64,000 nt of DNA, taken from contig NZ_GG697129.1 of NCBI RefSeq assembly GCF_000160575.1, forward strand, positions 447,167 to 511,166. Direction: 5' to 3'. Every line of letters starts with the position of its first letter. The first letter of the stretch is position 1. This DNA comes from Weissella paramesenteroides ATCC 33313 (GTDB taxonomy: Bacteria > Bacillota > Bacilli > Lactobacillales > Lactobacillaceae). Under the pieces are notes generated by a model. It was not told the DNA's origin, ran no database searches, and worked only from the letters and a program-made list of their open reading frames with translations. This document shows, one piece after another, positions 36,139-45,056 of this stretch. The translations under genes and the position numbers were made by a program.

Positions 36139-36191
36139 TTAAAATCATATGCTTTAGGAAACTATTTTCACCTTGTCATTCATGAATTCGC

Positions 36192-36446
36192 TTATTCAGC
36201 CAATGCCAAATCAGTGTATTGAATGAGTTCATTCTGGTGTTCATCAACAGAATGTTCATCAATAACATAATTAAATTCTGTTAGCATTTGTTCAACATCG
36301 GCTGGATCTTTAACAACAATGGTTATCTTTGGACCAATATCTGATGTTGTAAAATAGCCATCTGCTGATTTTTCAAAAAATATCTTCCCTTTTAGTGGCA
36401 AAACGGTCATCATAGTTGCGATTGAAATACGAGGTGTTAGTGTCAT
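36192..36446 (-). CDS. Small hypothetical protein (84 aa)
   Basis: 84 residues, soluble, no recognised domain; a beta-rich N-terminal half (GKIFFEKSADGYFTTSDIGPK) and an acidic C-terminus. It starts at an ATG with GAAAGGAT 8 nt upstream, which supports expression. A cre-like box TTTAAGCGCTTACA (36543-36556, one mismatch) lies about 100 nt upstream. No functional inference is possible from neighbours. Confidence 0.55.
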   Translation of the reverse strand: MTLTPRISIATMMTVLPLKGKIFFEKSADGYFTTSDIGPKITIVVKDPADVEQMLTEFNYVIDEHSVDEHQNELIQYTDLALAE

Positions 36447-36580
36447 GACAATTATCCTTTCAAAGGAAGCCTAGTGTTTCCTTTTTAATTTTACGATTAA
36501 TTATAATTACTTACTCTAAGTATAGCAGATTTTTACCAACTATTTAAGCGCTTACATTTTAAGCGTAGATCAATAAAATA

Positions 36581-36617
36581 AGCGACTACCCATCGAATCG
36601 TTCGATAAATAGTCGCT
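36581..36617 (-). terminator. Terminator after the YxjG-type gene
   Basis: AGCGACTA/TAGTCGCT outer stem with inner ATCGAA/TTCGAT pairing, then a T-rich tail on the minus strand. Confidence 0.75.
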
Positions 36618-36649
36618 GTTATTTAGATATTACCCAATGCAATATTTAA

Positions 36650-37783
36650 TTAATCGTGCCAAATTTTTTCAGCCGTTTGAATAACGAATTTGAGCTTATC
36701 CCACTGCTCTTGCTGAGTCAATTTATTACCTTCTTCAGTTGACGCGAAGCCACATTGCGTTGATAAAGCAAGGTTCTCTAATGGCACAAATTGTGCTGCT
36801 TCATGAACTCTAGCAATGATGTCATCCTGATTTTCTAATTCTGGTTTTTTTGAAGTAATCAAGCCAAGTACTATTCGCTTATTTTCATCACCGTGCCAAA
36901 TCTTAGCCAGTGGCCCAAATGATCCTGAACGACTATCATCATATTCCAAAAAGACACCATCGTAGTTTAGTTGTCCTAAATATTCAGCAACGTCATCATA
37001 TCCACCTGAGAATAGGTATGTTGATTTAAAGTTTCCACGACAAATATGCGTAGTGACTGTTAAATCCTCTGGCAAATCTGCCAACAAGTCATTGATAACC
37101 TTGACTGAATCTTGCGCAATTTTCAAATATTTCTGATGTTCTGTAGGATTATCTGCCGTTTCATGTAACTTACTAATCAAAAAGGCCCATGTTGTATCAT
37201 CTAATTGCACATAACGTGCGCCTAATTCATAAAAGCGTAAGATTGTTTGATGATAAGCACTCGCTAAATCAGTTAGATACTCTTCATAAGTATCGTAGAA
37301 TTCTGACCAATTATCACTGCGGTTATCACGGAAAAGCATTGAAGGAGAAGGAATCGTTTGTTTAGGTGTAATCCCATCTGGTGTAATCGATGCGAGATAT
37401 TTAAAACTGTCAAAGAAGGGATGATCAGGATTATAAGCGACCTTGCCAACTAATTTAACATTATCAGTTCGCGTTTTACTACCATGAAATTTATAACTTT
37501 CTTGATAGTCATAGGTTGCCACACCATTTAGTCCCCACAAGAAGTCGAGATGCCACCACGAACGATTAAATTCTCCATCCGTAACATCCTTCAAACCAAG
37601 TGCAACTTGTTTGTCCACAATCTTTTTAGTTTCTTCATACTGGATCGCTGTTAGCCGTGCCTGTGTAATTTCACCAGCTTCAAATTTTTCCCGTGCTACT
37701 TTTAATTCATCTGTTCTCAGAAAACTGCCAACAATGTCATAGCGATTTGGAAACTTAATTTTATTTGCAGTTGCTTCGGTCAT
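36650..37783 (-). CDS. MetE-like methyltransferase (YxjG/YxjH type, short form)
   Basis: 377 residues corresponding to the C-terminal catalytic domain of cobalamin-independent methionine synthase. Zinc-ligand regions are visible as VTTHICRGNF and STQCGFAS, with VTDGEFNRSWWH and YVQLDDTTWA in between. Short proteins of this group (YxjG/YxjH) probably methylate homocysteine using an alternative methyl donor. Expression is under a Met-specific T-box, which supports a methionine role. It is monocistronic. Confidence 0.88.
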   Translation of the reverse strand: MTEATANKIKFPNRYDIVGSFLRTDELKVAREKFEAGEITQARLTAIQYEETKKIVDKQVALGLKDVTDGEFNRSWWHLDFLWGLNGVATYDYQESYKFHGSKTRTDNVKLVGKVAYNPDHPFFDSFKYLASITPDGITPKQTIPSPSMLFRDNRSDNWSEFYDTYEEYLTDLASAYHQTILRFYELGARYVQLDDTTWAFLISKLHETADNPTEHQKYLKIAQDSVKVINDLLADLPEDLTVTTHICRGNFKSTYLFSGGYDDVAEYLGQLNYDGVFLEYDDSRSGSFGPLAKIWHGDENKRIVLGLITSKKPELENQDDIIARVHEAAQFVPLENLALSTQCGFASTEEGNKLTQQEQWDKLKFVIQTAEKIWHD

Positions 37784-37830
37784 AGTATATACCCCTCAAA
37801 AATTCTTTAATTTATTAAAACAACAAAAAA

Positions 37831-38065
37831 ATTCGACCCAAAGATAATTGCTTACCTTTGGGCCGAATTTTCGCGTTACCACCCCAGTTCACATTATTCT
37901 ATAAAAAATAATGCCTCAATGGAATCATAACGGTTCCACCCGTTCAAATTGCGTTAACAAAGTGAAAATTATCAGAGCTCATCTTCATCGCCGTTCCCCA
38001 TGCCTTATCTCATCCCCAAGGCTTTCTGTTAAAGCGTCGTAGCAATTACTCTTCTCATCGTATTT
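37831..38065 (-). promoter_or_regulatory. T-box leader, specifier AUG (methionine)
   Basis: The minus strand carries the T-box motif GGGGTGGTAACGCG (37872-37885). The following terminator (37831-37868) has a CCCAAAG/CTTTGGG core and a T7 tail. In Stem I, AGAGT (38048-38052) pairs with GCTCT (37974-37978), and the loop strand GAAGATGA places the ATG specifier at 37980-37982. This suits control of the downstream methionine-related methyltransferase. Confidence 0.92.
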
Positions 38066-38166
38066 TTAATGTTGTTTTAATTAACAATGAGTTTACCACT
38101 GTAATATATAATTCGCAAGTAAATTAAAATTAACTATTTTTCTCATTTTAAAATTCAATAGCCTGT

Positions 38167-38841
38167 TTAGCTTTGCTTTGTCAAATATCCATCTGTCATT
38201 TCGTAAACATGATCAGCCGCATTAATTAAACGCGTATCATGGGTGACAACGATAACTGATTTGTGATGTTTAACCGCTAAATCCTTTAATAACTTAGCCA
38301 CAACTGTCACTCTTGCACTATCTAGGGCCGCTGTTGGCTCATCCGCAAGAATAATTGACGGGTCTGGATATAAAGCTCGTGCAATTGCGACACGTTGCTG
38401 CTGTCCGCCTGAAAGTTCATTGGGAAATTTATGCATCAGTGACTTAATATCCAAAGTTTCCAGTACATCATCAAGAGCTCGTGCTGATAAATTTCCCTCT
38501 GGCTTTACTTTATCAACCAGTTTAAATTGATCTGCTACCGTTAGATATGGCAAGAGATGATACGTTTGTAACACGAAGCCAATCGCATCTAGTCGCATCT
38601 GATCACGTTCTTTTTTTGAACGTTTTGCGTAGTCAACGCCATTAACTTCAACATGTCCACTTGTTGGTGTTAACAGACCACCAATAATGGTTAAAAATGT
38701 ACTTTTACCTGAACCAGATGGCCCCATAATCAAACTCAACGTTCCAGGTTCTGCCTCAAAATTCACATCATGCAGTACATGTACTTTTGCTGTACCTTCA
38801 CCATAAATTTGATTAACATTTCTTACAGAAAATGAATTCAT
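38167..38841 (-). CDS. hrtA: ABC exporter ATPase, HrtA-like
   Basis: 224 residues, single ABC domain of the MacB/LolD type: Walker A GPSGSGKSTFL, Q-loop VLQTYHLLPYL, signature LSGGQQQRVAIARAL and Walker B IILADEPTAALDS. Paired with the FtsX-like permease 3 nt upstream and a TetR gene before that, it has the gene order of Lactococcus hrtRBA (heme-regulated efflux). It drives export of the substrate, probably heme or a similar toxic porphyrin. Confidence 0.82.
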   Translation of the reverse strand: MNSFSVRNVNQIYGEGTAKVHVLHDVNFEAEPGTLSLIMGPSGSGKSTFLTIIGGLLTPTSGHVEVNGVDYAKRSKKERDQMRLDAIGFVLQTYHLLPYLTVADQFKLVDKVKPEGNLSARALDDVLETLDIKSLMHKFPNELSGGQQQRVAIARALYPDPSIILADEPTAALDSARVTVVAKLLKDLAVKHHKSVIVVTHDTRLINAADHVYEMTDGYLTKQS

Positions 38842-38844
38842 TGG

Positions 38845-39900
38845 TTAACCTCCTATCGCAGAAACTGGATCGACATGCAGCACCGACCTAATTGGAATTA
38901 AACTACCAATCAGCGCCATCAACAATAATCCAAGACCTACACCGCTCAGGGCCGGCACATCAAATGCCATCGGTACGGTTGCTGGAATTGCTAATGCTGT
39001 CACTGTTGTTAAGGCTGTTGCAATGATCAAGCCACTAATTACTAACAATACTGATTGCCAAATTGTAGCCCAAACTAACACCTTGCTTGGTACACCCTGT
39101 GCTCGTAGTACTGCATAATTTGGAATTTTTTGCATGGTGAGTATATACAAAAAGACGGCAATAATAATCAAAGAAATAACCATCAAGAACCCAATCATCA
39201 ACACAAAAGTTGCTGTTTGTGCCTGATAACCTGGCAGTTTATCAATAACTTGCTGTTTCGTGTAGGTTTTAACACCAGGATGATCATTTTCATATTTAGC
39301 ATCTTGAGAAACGATTGCTGATGCAACTGGATCATCCGTCAGACCACGTAAACTTTTCCATGTTTGCATTTGACCATATACAATTGGCGCAATATTTAAT
39401 TTCGCACCTTCTGTAAAGCCAACGATCCTATATTTCTGTTTGTCATCGTTCAACTTAATTTGGTCACCCAACTTATAACCTGATGTCTTAAAAGATGTAT
39501 CTACGACAATATCATGTGACTTTTTAACATGATGTCCACTTTCAAGTTTGATATTTTTATAAATGAACTGTGATGACTTAAGGCCAATAAACACTGCTGA
39601 TAATTGCTTATGATTTTTTGCTTTAGCTACGACTGATGTTTGCCCAATTAGAGCTTCTCTCTCACTGAGACTACCAACTTCATCAGCCGTTAGAAATGAT
39701 TGACGCATATCTACATTAGCATTTGCGTTTAAAGTTATTTGGTTAACGTGCCACGAGTTGATACCATCTGTATTTTGTCGTGCTAATCCCAATGCCAAAC
39801 TCGTCAAAATAAAAATCAGATACCCGATTAAAACAATCATCGCAACAATTAAACTTGATCTTAATTTTTCCTTCTTAATCTCTTTCAGAGCTAAGAACAT
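38845..39900 (-). CDS. hrtB: FtsX-like permease, HrtB-like
   Basis: 351 residues with the MacB/FtsX topology: one N-terminal helix (about 15-37), a large extracytoplasmic domain (about 40-225), then three helices. The C-terminus LIPIRSVLHVDPVSAIGG is typical of this family. It partners the ATPase, whose ribosome site overlaps its stop. The order regulator-permease-ATPase matches the lactococcal heme exporter. Confidence 0.82.
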   Translation of the reverse strand: MFLALKEIKKEKLRSSLIVAMIVLIGYLIFILTSLALGLARQNTDGINSWHVNQITLNANANVDMRQSFLTADEVGSLSEREALIGQTSVVAKAKNHKQLSAVFIGLKSSQFIYKNIKLESGHHVKKSHDIVVDTSFKTSGYKLGDQIKLNDDKQKYRIVGFTEGAKLNIAPIVYGQMQTWKSLRGLTDDPVASAIVSQDAKYENDHPGVKTYTKQQVIDKLPGYQAQTATFVLMIGFLMVISLIIIAVFLYILTMQKIPNYAVLRAQGVPSKVLVWATIWQSVLLVISGLIIATALTTVTALAIPATVPMAFDVPALSGVGLGLLLMALIGSLIPIRSVLHVDPVSAIGG

Positions 39901-39912
39901 GCCATACCCCCT

Positions 39913-40425
39913 CTAATATTTGCCTGTCAAAATTGTACGTAATTGTGTTATTCGCTCAGTCATTGTATCCGGATCTAAAATAATGTCACGAATCGTTTGA
40001 TGATAAAGAACCGTAATCGCCCATTGCTCTGGGCCACTATCTCCCACCATTAATTTGGTTGGTTCGTTACCTAAAAATCCTTCATTGTACCGATAATGTT
40101 GTGTCATTAGACCTCTGTATCCAGTCTTATCTGTTTCTAAAACGAACGCTTCGATGGTTGAAATATAAGTTTCAACGTTATCAACTGTAGGTGTTTCAGG
40201 AATCATACGATGAATTTCATATAGTGCGACACCCAATACATAGTTATAGGCATCCGTTAAATCTTTAAAGTATTTATAAAATGCACCTCGTGCAATCCCA
40301 GAATCTGCAACTATTCGAGCCACTTGTGCCTCTGCTAAAGAATATGTTGAAAATTCTTTCAATAAAGCATGACGAATACGAAGTTGTTTTTCTTCAGCCA
40401 AATTTTCAAACGTTTTTGAAACCAT
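39913..40425 (-). CDS. hrtR: TetR-family regulator, HrtR-like
   Basis: 170 residues. The N-terminal HTH (about 8-55) has RIRHALLKEFSTYSLAEAQVARIVADSGIARGAFYKYF (ends only given); the C-terminal domain is helical. Lactococcal HrtR is a heme sensor that derepresses hrtBA. Two TGACAC-type dyads around the promoter match the known HrtR operator pattern ATGACACxxTGTCAT. The regulator is first in its operon and so autoregulated. Confidence 0.85.
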   Translation of the reverse strand: MVSKTFENLAEEKQLRIRHALLKEFSTYSLAEAQVARIVADSGIARGAFYKYFKDLTDAYNYVLGVALYEIHRMIPETPTVDNVETYISTIEAFVLETDKTGYRGLMTQHYRYNEGFLGNEPTKLMVGDSGPEQWAITVLYHQTIRDIILDPDTMTERITQLRTILTGKY

Positions 40426-40448
40426 CGTTATTTCTCACTTTCTAAAAA

Positions 40449-40505
40449 ATGACACGGTGTCACTTTTCTACGTCTTCAGTATAACAAAAAGTGACACCAT
40501 GTCAA
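40449..40505 (-). promoter_or_regulatory. hrt promoter with two HrtR-like operators
   Basis: Promoter TTGACA (40500-40505) and TATACT (40478-40483) on the minus strand with 16-bp spacing. Dyads ATGACACGGTGTCAC (40449-40463) and GTGACACCATGTCAA (40491-40505) lie downstream of the -10 and over the -35. Confidence 0.85.
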
Positions 40506-40697
40506 CTTAGAAAAAACAAACACTGAATACACGAATGATTGCTTAAAATAAAAATTCTAATAAAATCACTTTTAAGTTTGATTTAACAGTCTTCTAGACT
40601 ATTTTATGTAACCTTTTTGACACAATAAAGATACTTATTAGTAACATTGAATGTCAATCTTTGTTAGAATCAATAATATACAAAGGAGGAACACAAA

Positions 40698-41390
40698 ATG
40701 AGAAACAGATTTATTAGTAAAGCTTCATTAGTGTCAGCCTTAGTAGGAGGTGCCGTCCTAGGTGGATTGGCTATTACACCGACAGCACCTGTTTCTGCAG
40801 ATACTACTGCAAGCACCACGCAACAAACAAATACACAACAAGATAATCGAACAGGTTACGTTTATTCACCAGAAGTTTCAACTGCAAACGGTGGATATAA
40901 TTGGTTAGAAAACGGTAAACCATATACCGGTGTACGTTACTATGCCGGCTCATATTATTGGTTCGACAATGGAGTTCGTCAAAATAATCAGTGGGCACAT
41001 GCTTACGGATTAACCTATTATCTTGATAGCAATGGACGCGCTGTTCAAGGTTATCAATTTATTAACGGTCGCGCCTACTTCTTCGGTTCAGATGGTACCT
41101 ACTACCTTCGTGAAGAAGTACCAAGTGGCTACATTAACTTTGAAGGTGTCGGTTGGCGCTGGATTGAAGACGGACAACTTTATACAGGATTCCGCATGTT
41201 AAACAGTAGATACAACTACTTCGAGAATGGTATTCGTCAAACAAGTAGATGGGTGAGCGCTTATGGACATAAGTACTTCATCGAAAGTGATGGACAACCA
41301 GTACAGGGTTACCATTACATTGATGGTCATATGTATTACTTCGGTAAGGATAACACTTACTACCTTCGATACATGATGCCTGATCAGTAA
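40698..41390 (+). CDS. Secreted glucan-binding-repeat protein
   Basis: 230 residues. A signal peptide (about 1-34, ending APVSADT) and a short Thr/Gln linker precede two tandem repeats of about 90 residues (about 52-135 and 143-228). Repeat marks are NGGYNWLENGKPYTGVRYY, YWFDNGVRQ, AVQGYQFINGRAYFFG and GTYYLR, and the second copy is clearly homologous. The repeats match the glucan-binding modules at the ends of Leuconostoc/Weissella dextransucrases, but no GH70 catalytic domain is present. It probably sits in or on alpha-glucan at the cell surface. AGGAGG ribosome site. Confidence 0.85.
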   Translation: MRNRFISKASLVSALVGGAVLGGLAITPTAPVSADTTASTTQQTNTQQDNRTGYVYSPEVSTANGGYNWLENGKPYTGVRYYAGSYYWFDNGVRQNNQWAHAYGLTYYLDSNGRAVQGYQFINGRAYFFGSDGTYYLREEVPSGYINFEGVGWRWIEDGQLYTGFRMLNSRYNYFENGIRQTSRWVSAYGHKYFIESDGQPVQGYHYIDGHMYYFGKDNTYYLRYMMPDQ

Positions 41391-41407
41391 AATTAACCCC
41401 CTATTTT

Positions 41408-41447
41408 AAACCGATACCAATGAGAAATCGTTGGTATCGGTTTTTTG
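41408..41447 (+). terminator. Terminator of the glucan-binding gene
   Basis: AACCGATACCAA/TTGGTATCGGTT perfect 12-bp stem, then TTTT. Confidence 0.9.
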
Positions 41448-41482
41448 TACTTATATCAATTTAAATGGAAATTTAAGCATAT

Positions 41483-41522
41483 AAAAAAAGTTGAGACAAC
41501 ATAGAATGTCCCAACTTTTTGT
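41483..41522 (-). terminator. NCS2 permease terminator (GTTGGGACA family)
   Basis: Minus strand AAAAAGTTGGGACA pairs with TGTCTCAACTTTTT (one mismatch), followed by a T-run. Confidence 0.85.
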
Positions 41523-41534
41523 GATAAAAATGTA

Positions 41535-42881
41535 TCAGTTAATCGTAGATACTGAAGCAACTGATTTTTTAGTTGATAATAATAAATTCAAAATAACAGC
41601 TGTAATTGCTGCTACCGTAATTGGTGAGCCTAACAAGTATTGCAACATTTGTGGTGCATCGTTGACCACCTTTTCTGGTAAGAATACTAGTGCTAAAGTC
41701 ATGACAATTGGAACACCGATAATATAACCTTTATTTCCTGTCATGTTCAAATCACCAATAACATTCAAACCACTTAGCATAATGATAACAACGATGACTG
41801 CAAACACACCACCAATAACTGCTGCTGGAATGGCAGCCAACAATGCTGATAACTTTCCGAAAAATCCTAAGATAACAAACCAAGTTCCTGCAGCAACAAA
41901 TACCCGACGACTAGCAACACCAGTAATTGAAACAACGCCTGCATTTGTTGAGTAACCTGTCATTGGTGTGCTACCTAGTAGTGCAGAAACCAAACAACTT
42001 AATCCTTCACCAATCACACCACGATTCCACTGCTTATTTGTGATATTTTCTTTTGTAACAGCACTCATTGCAAACCAAGTACCAGTTGTTTCAGTTGTTA
42101 AGACCATAAAGATAATAATAAATGTAATAATAGCTGATAAGTTAAAACTGATACCATAATGTAGCGCTGTGAATTGTGGCAAAGTGAACCAGTCAGCTTT
42201 TGCAACCGTTGACCAATCCATCAATCCCATAAAACTTGCAACGATTGTTCCAACTGCCAAGGCAATGACGATTGAACCAATTTTAAAAAATCTTTGTAAT
42301 TGTGGAAAATGCGTACCAATCGCAATCGAAATTAGCAATGCAATCATCGTAATAGCAGCTAATTCGATATTTTGATAAATATTACCACTCGCTTTGAAAA
42401 TATTATCATTCAATGCTGATGGCAATAATGACAGTCCCACACAAGTGATAATCGTTCCACCAACGATCGATGGAATCAATGTATTAACTATCTTTTGATA
42501 AACACCCGATAATCCTAGCAAAATTAGCAAAATTGCTGCAACAGCACTTGAACCAATAACAGCCGCCATACCGCCATTAGCAGCACCATTAGCCATAAAC
42601 ACACCCACAATCGCACCGATTGGCACATATGAAGGTCCTTGTGACATTGGCATTTTCATAAATATAGACGTCTGTAACAAAGTCCCGATACCACACGCCA
42701 GAAAGGCAACTTGCAAAAATCCTGACGTTTGTGCGGTACTCATTGAGAGCAATCCAGCAATAATTAGTGGCGGCACATATACATCCATCGCCAGCACGTG
42801 TTGCAGACCTAATAATCCTGCTTCCACTACTGGTACCTTGTCATTTGCACCGATTAATAAACCACTTTTTTCTTCAGCCAT
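41535..42881 (-). CDS. NCS2 family purine (xanthine/uracil-type) permease
   Basis: 448 residues, about 14 membrane segments. Family landmarks are the early LGLQHVLAM and PMSQGPSYVPIGAI, and the conserved TPMTGYSTNAGVVSITGVASRR region (ends only). It is encoded 47 nt downstream of the guanine deaminase gene on the same strand, so a purine substrate such as xanthine, hypoxanthine or guanine is likely, but the base cannot be specified. Confidence 0.85.
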   Translation of the reverse strand: MAEEKSGLLIGANDKVPVVEAGLLGLQHVLAMDVYVPPLIIAGLLSMSTAQTSGFLQVAFLACGIGTLLQTSIFMKMPMSQGPSYVPIGAIVGVFMANGAANGGMAAVIGSSAVAAILLILLGLSGVYQKIVNTLIPSIVGGTIITCVGLSLLPSALNDNIFKASGNIYQNIELAAITMIALLISIAIGTHFPQLQRFFKIGSIVIALAVGTIVASFMGLMDWSTVAKADWFTLPQFTALHYGISFNLSAIITFIIIFMVLTTETTGTWFAMSAVTKENITNKQWNRGVIGEGLSCLVSALLGSTPMTGYSTNAGVVSITGVASRRVFVAAGTWFVILGFFGKLSALLAAIPAAVIGGVFAVIVVIIMLSGLNVIGDLNMTGNKGYIIGVPIVMTLALVFLPEKVVNDAPQMLQYLLGSPITVAAITAVILNLLLSTKKSVASVSTIN

Positions 42882-42910
42882 GAACTTTCTCTTCTCCTTT
42901 TAGTTCACTA

Positions 42911-42926
42911 TGTTCCACATGAAACA
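42911..42926. other. parS-like site
   Basis: TGTTCCACATGAAACA, one mismatch (A for G) to the ParB consensus, between the deaminase and permease genes. Confidence 0.65.
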
Positions 42927-42928
42927 TT

Positions 42929-44266
42929 CTATTTAGCAAAAACACCTTGCGTCATCACATGATCAATCTCTGATACTGTGGTTTGATACATAATTTTTTC
43001 AAACGTATCCTCAGGTCCTTGATGACCAAATGTTGGATACTTTTCATGAACAATTTGCAAATCTGCTGCATATCCTTGCTTAATTTGTCCGGTTGTTAAA
43101 TTCAAACTTTTTGCACCACCAATTGTTGCCATATAAAATGCATTTTTGGCAGTAATTGCTGCCTGATGTTTACCACGTAAATCAGGTGATATCTCACTAT
43201 CCACCCCTTCATCGAGCATTCGTGACGACATAATCGCTTGGCGAATATTTTGATAGACACTCGGATCATAACCCCCCGAAATGTCTGTTCCCAAACCTAC
43301 TTTAACCTCTTCACTAAGTAGTTTCTTAGCTGGGAAGACCGCATTACCAAAATAAACATTTGAAATCGGACAATGAGCAACACCAACGCCTCGGTCCTTG
43401 AATCGTTTGATATCCTCATCGTTTAATAAGGTACCATGTGCCATGACCGACTTATCTGTTAATAAACCAAATTCATCCAACACAGCTGCATCTCGTTTAC
43501 CATGTGTTTCTAATGCATACCCATTTTCCCAATCACTTTCACTACAATGTGATTGGATTGGTAAATTGTATTTGTTTGCCAATTTTCCTAGTCCAGATAG
43601 TACCTCATCCGTACAAGATGGTAAAAACCGTGGCGTAATGACTGGTGTTACTGGTATAGACTGGTCTGTATTTAACTTTTCAACTTCATGAATAAAGTTC
43701 TCCGTTTCATTTAAAGCAACGTCCGCTGATTCATCACGATAATAGTCTGGCGTTTGCTCTGGATTGTCCATAACGACCTTACCAACAAAACCGCGCTGAT
43801 GATGTGACAAGCAAGATTTAACAAGCTCTAAATTACCAGTATTATCAACAGAACCAAAATAAAGTGCTGTGGTTGTCCCATTTGCCAATAAAGTTTCGAC
43901 AAGATTGTCGTAAACCAAATGTGCGTACTTAGCATCTTTAAACTTAGCCTCTAATGGAAATGTATATTCTTCCAACCACTCATATAATGGTCGATCCAAT
44001 GCTAATCCAGCATTGGGCCACTGCGGTGCATGAACATGTAGATCAATGAATCCCGGTAATATCACCTGATCATCAGCTAATGACACCAGTGTACCAGTCT
44101 GTTCAGCGGTATGAATAATTGTCGTATAGTCGTCCTCATCTGCCAGAACGACTCGGGCAATCGTCCCACCATCGTCAATACAAACTAGACTATCTGGTTG
44201 ATAATCGACTTGATTTTGATCAATTGCCGTATAATAACGACCTTTTAAAACTGTTTTATAAATCAT
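42929..44266 (-). CDS. guaD: Guanine deaminase (amidohydrolase)
   Basis: 445 residues. Metal-binding PGFIDLHVHAPQ, the substrate motif PLYEWLEEYTFPLE, IQSHCSES, the HGTLL histidine and GLGTDISGG give the standard guanine deaminase set. It converts guanine to xanthine for catabolism or salvage. The start at 44266 lies after an anti-SD match GAGGTGAT; GTG/ATG codons just upstream overlap that site. A PurR-like box and the downstream permease support a purine operon. Confidence 0.9.
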   Translation of the reverse strand: MIYKTVLKGRYYTAIDQNQVDYQPDSLVCIDDGGTIARVVLADEDDYTTIIHTAEQTGTLVSLADDQVILPGFIDLHVHAPQWPNAGLALDRPLYEWLEEYTFPLEAKFKDAKYAHLVYDNLVETLLANGTTTALYFGSVDNTGNLELVKSCLSHHQRGFVGKVVMDNPEQTPDYYRDESADVALNETENFIHEVEKLNTDQSIPVTPVITPRFLPSCTDEVLSGLGKLANKYNLPIQSHCSESDWENGYALETHGKRDAAVLDEFGLLTDKSVMAHGTLLNDEDIKRFKDRGVGVAHCPISNVYFGNAVFPAKKLLSEEVKVGLGTDISGGYDPSVYQNIRQAIMSSRMLDEGVDSEISPDLRGKHQAAITAKNAFYMATIGGAKSLNLTTGQIKQGYAADLQIVHEKYPTFGHQGPEDTFEKIMYQTTVSEIDHVMTQGVFAK

Positions 44267-44378
44267 CATCACCTCAAAAATATTGCTACCCTTTAATCAA
44301 TAAAATTATAACAAACATTAACTCAATTATCACTGTTATTTTCACAAAAATCACTAACTTAACAAATAAAAGTCATTT

Positions 44379-44392
44379 AATTGTTCGTATTA
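44379..44392 (-). promoter_or_regulatory. Candidate PurR box upstream of guaD
   Basis: Minus strand TAATACGAACAATT shares the CGAAC core and AT flanks of the box upstream of guaA. Confidence 0.45.
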
Positions 44393-44397
44393 ATTAG

Positions 44398-44441
44398 TTA
44401 GTAACCTTTATATTGATTTATGGGTTACTAATGTCTATAAT
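44398..44441 (+). promoter_or_regulatory. bioY promoter with BirA operator
   Basis: Perfect inverted repeat TTAGTAACC-N16-GGTTACTAA (44398-44406 and 44423-44431) overlaps the -35 TTGATT (44413-44418). TATAAT (44436-44441) has 17-bp spacing. Confidence 0.9.
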
Positions 44442-44483
44442 GAAATCATTCTCAAATTTATCAGAACGGATATAAAAATTAAC

Positions 44484-45044
44484 ATGAAAAATCAACAGAC
44501 TCGGAAACTAACCCTAGCGGCTATGATGACTGCCATATTAATTATTCTTGGTGTTTTTCCTGGAATTCCCTTGGGATTCATTCCCATCCCAATCATCATT
44601 CAAAATATGGGTGTCTTACTAACTACTGAATTATTAGGGGCAAAATACGGCACACTATCCATCTCCCTATTCCTCGCCTTAGCACTTTTTGGACTACCAG
44701 TATTATCTGGCGGGCGCGGCGGATTTGCTGTTTTTCTTGGACCAACCGGTGGCTACTTAATTGCCTGGTTACTTGTACCAGCAGTTTTGGGCACCATTCT
44801 CTACCTACTTAAACAGAATAACCAGCTCTCTTGGTGGCTTGAATTAATTGTCGTTATTGTCGCTGGTGTACTATTTATCGATGTCATTGGCTCAATTTGG
44901 CTTTCAGTTCAATCACATATGCCATTAACTACTGCACTACTTTCTAACATTGCTTTCTTACCTGGTGATATGATTAAAGCAATACTATCAGTTATATTGG
45001 CTAGACGATTAAGAAAACTTCCCGCTCTACAAGGGATTTTCTAG
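44484..45044 (+). CDS. bioY: Biotin transporter S component BioY
   Basis: 186 residues, six membrane segments. The BioY signature is ALFGLPVLSGGRGGFAVFLGPTGGYL (abbreviated): the GGRGG...GPTGGY region binds biotin. It works as an ECF S component. EcfT and EcfA genes are not adjacent, so it must use an ECF module encoded elsewhere. It is co-transcribed with birA (12-nt gap). The operator upstream shows BirA repression when biotin is sufficient. Confidence 0.94.
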   Translation: MKNQQTRKLTLAAMMTAILIILGVFPGIPLGFIPIPIIIQNMGVLLTTELLGAKYGTLSISLFLALALFGLPVLSGGRGGFAVFLGPTGGYLIAWLLVPAVLGTILYLLKQNNQLSWWLELIVVIVAGVLFIDVIGSIWLSVQSHMPLTTALLSNIAFLPGDMIKAILSVILARRLRKLPALQGIF

Positions 45045-45056
45045 AGGGAGATTATT

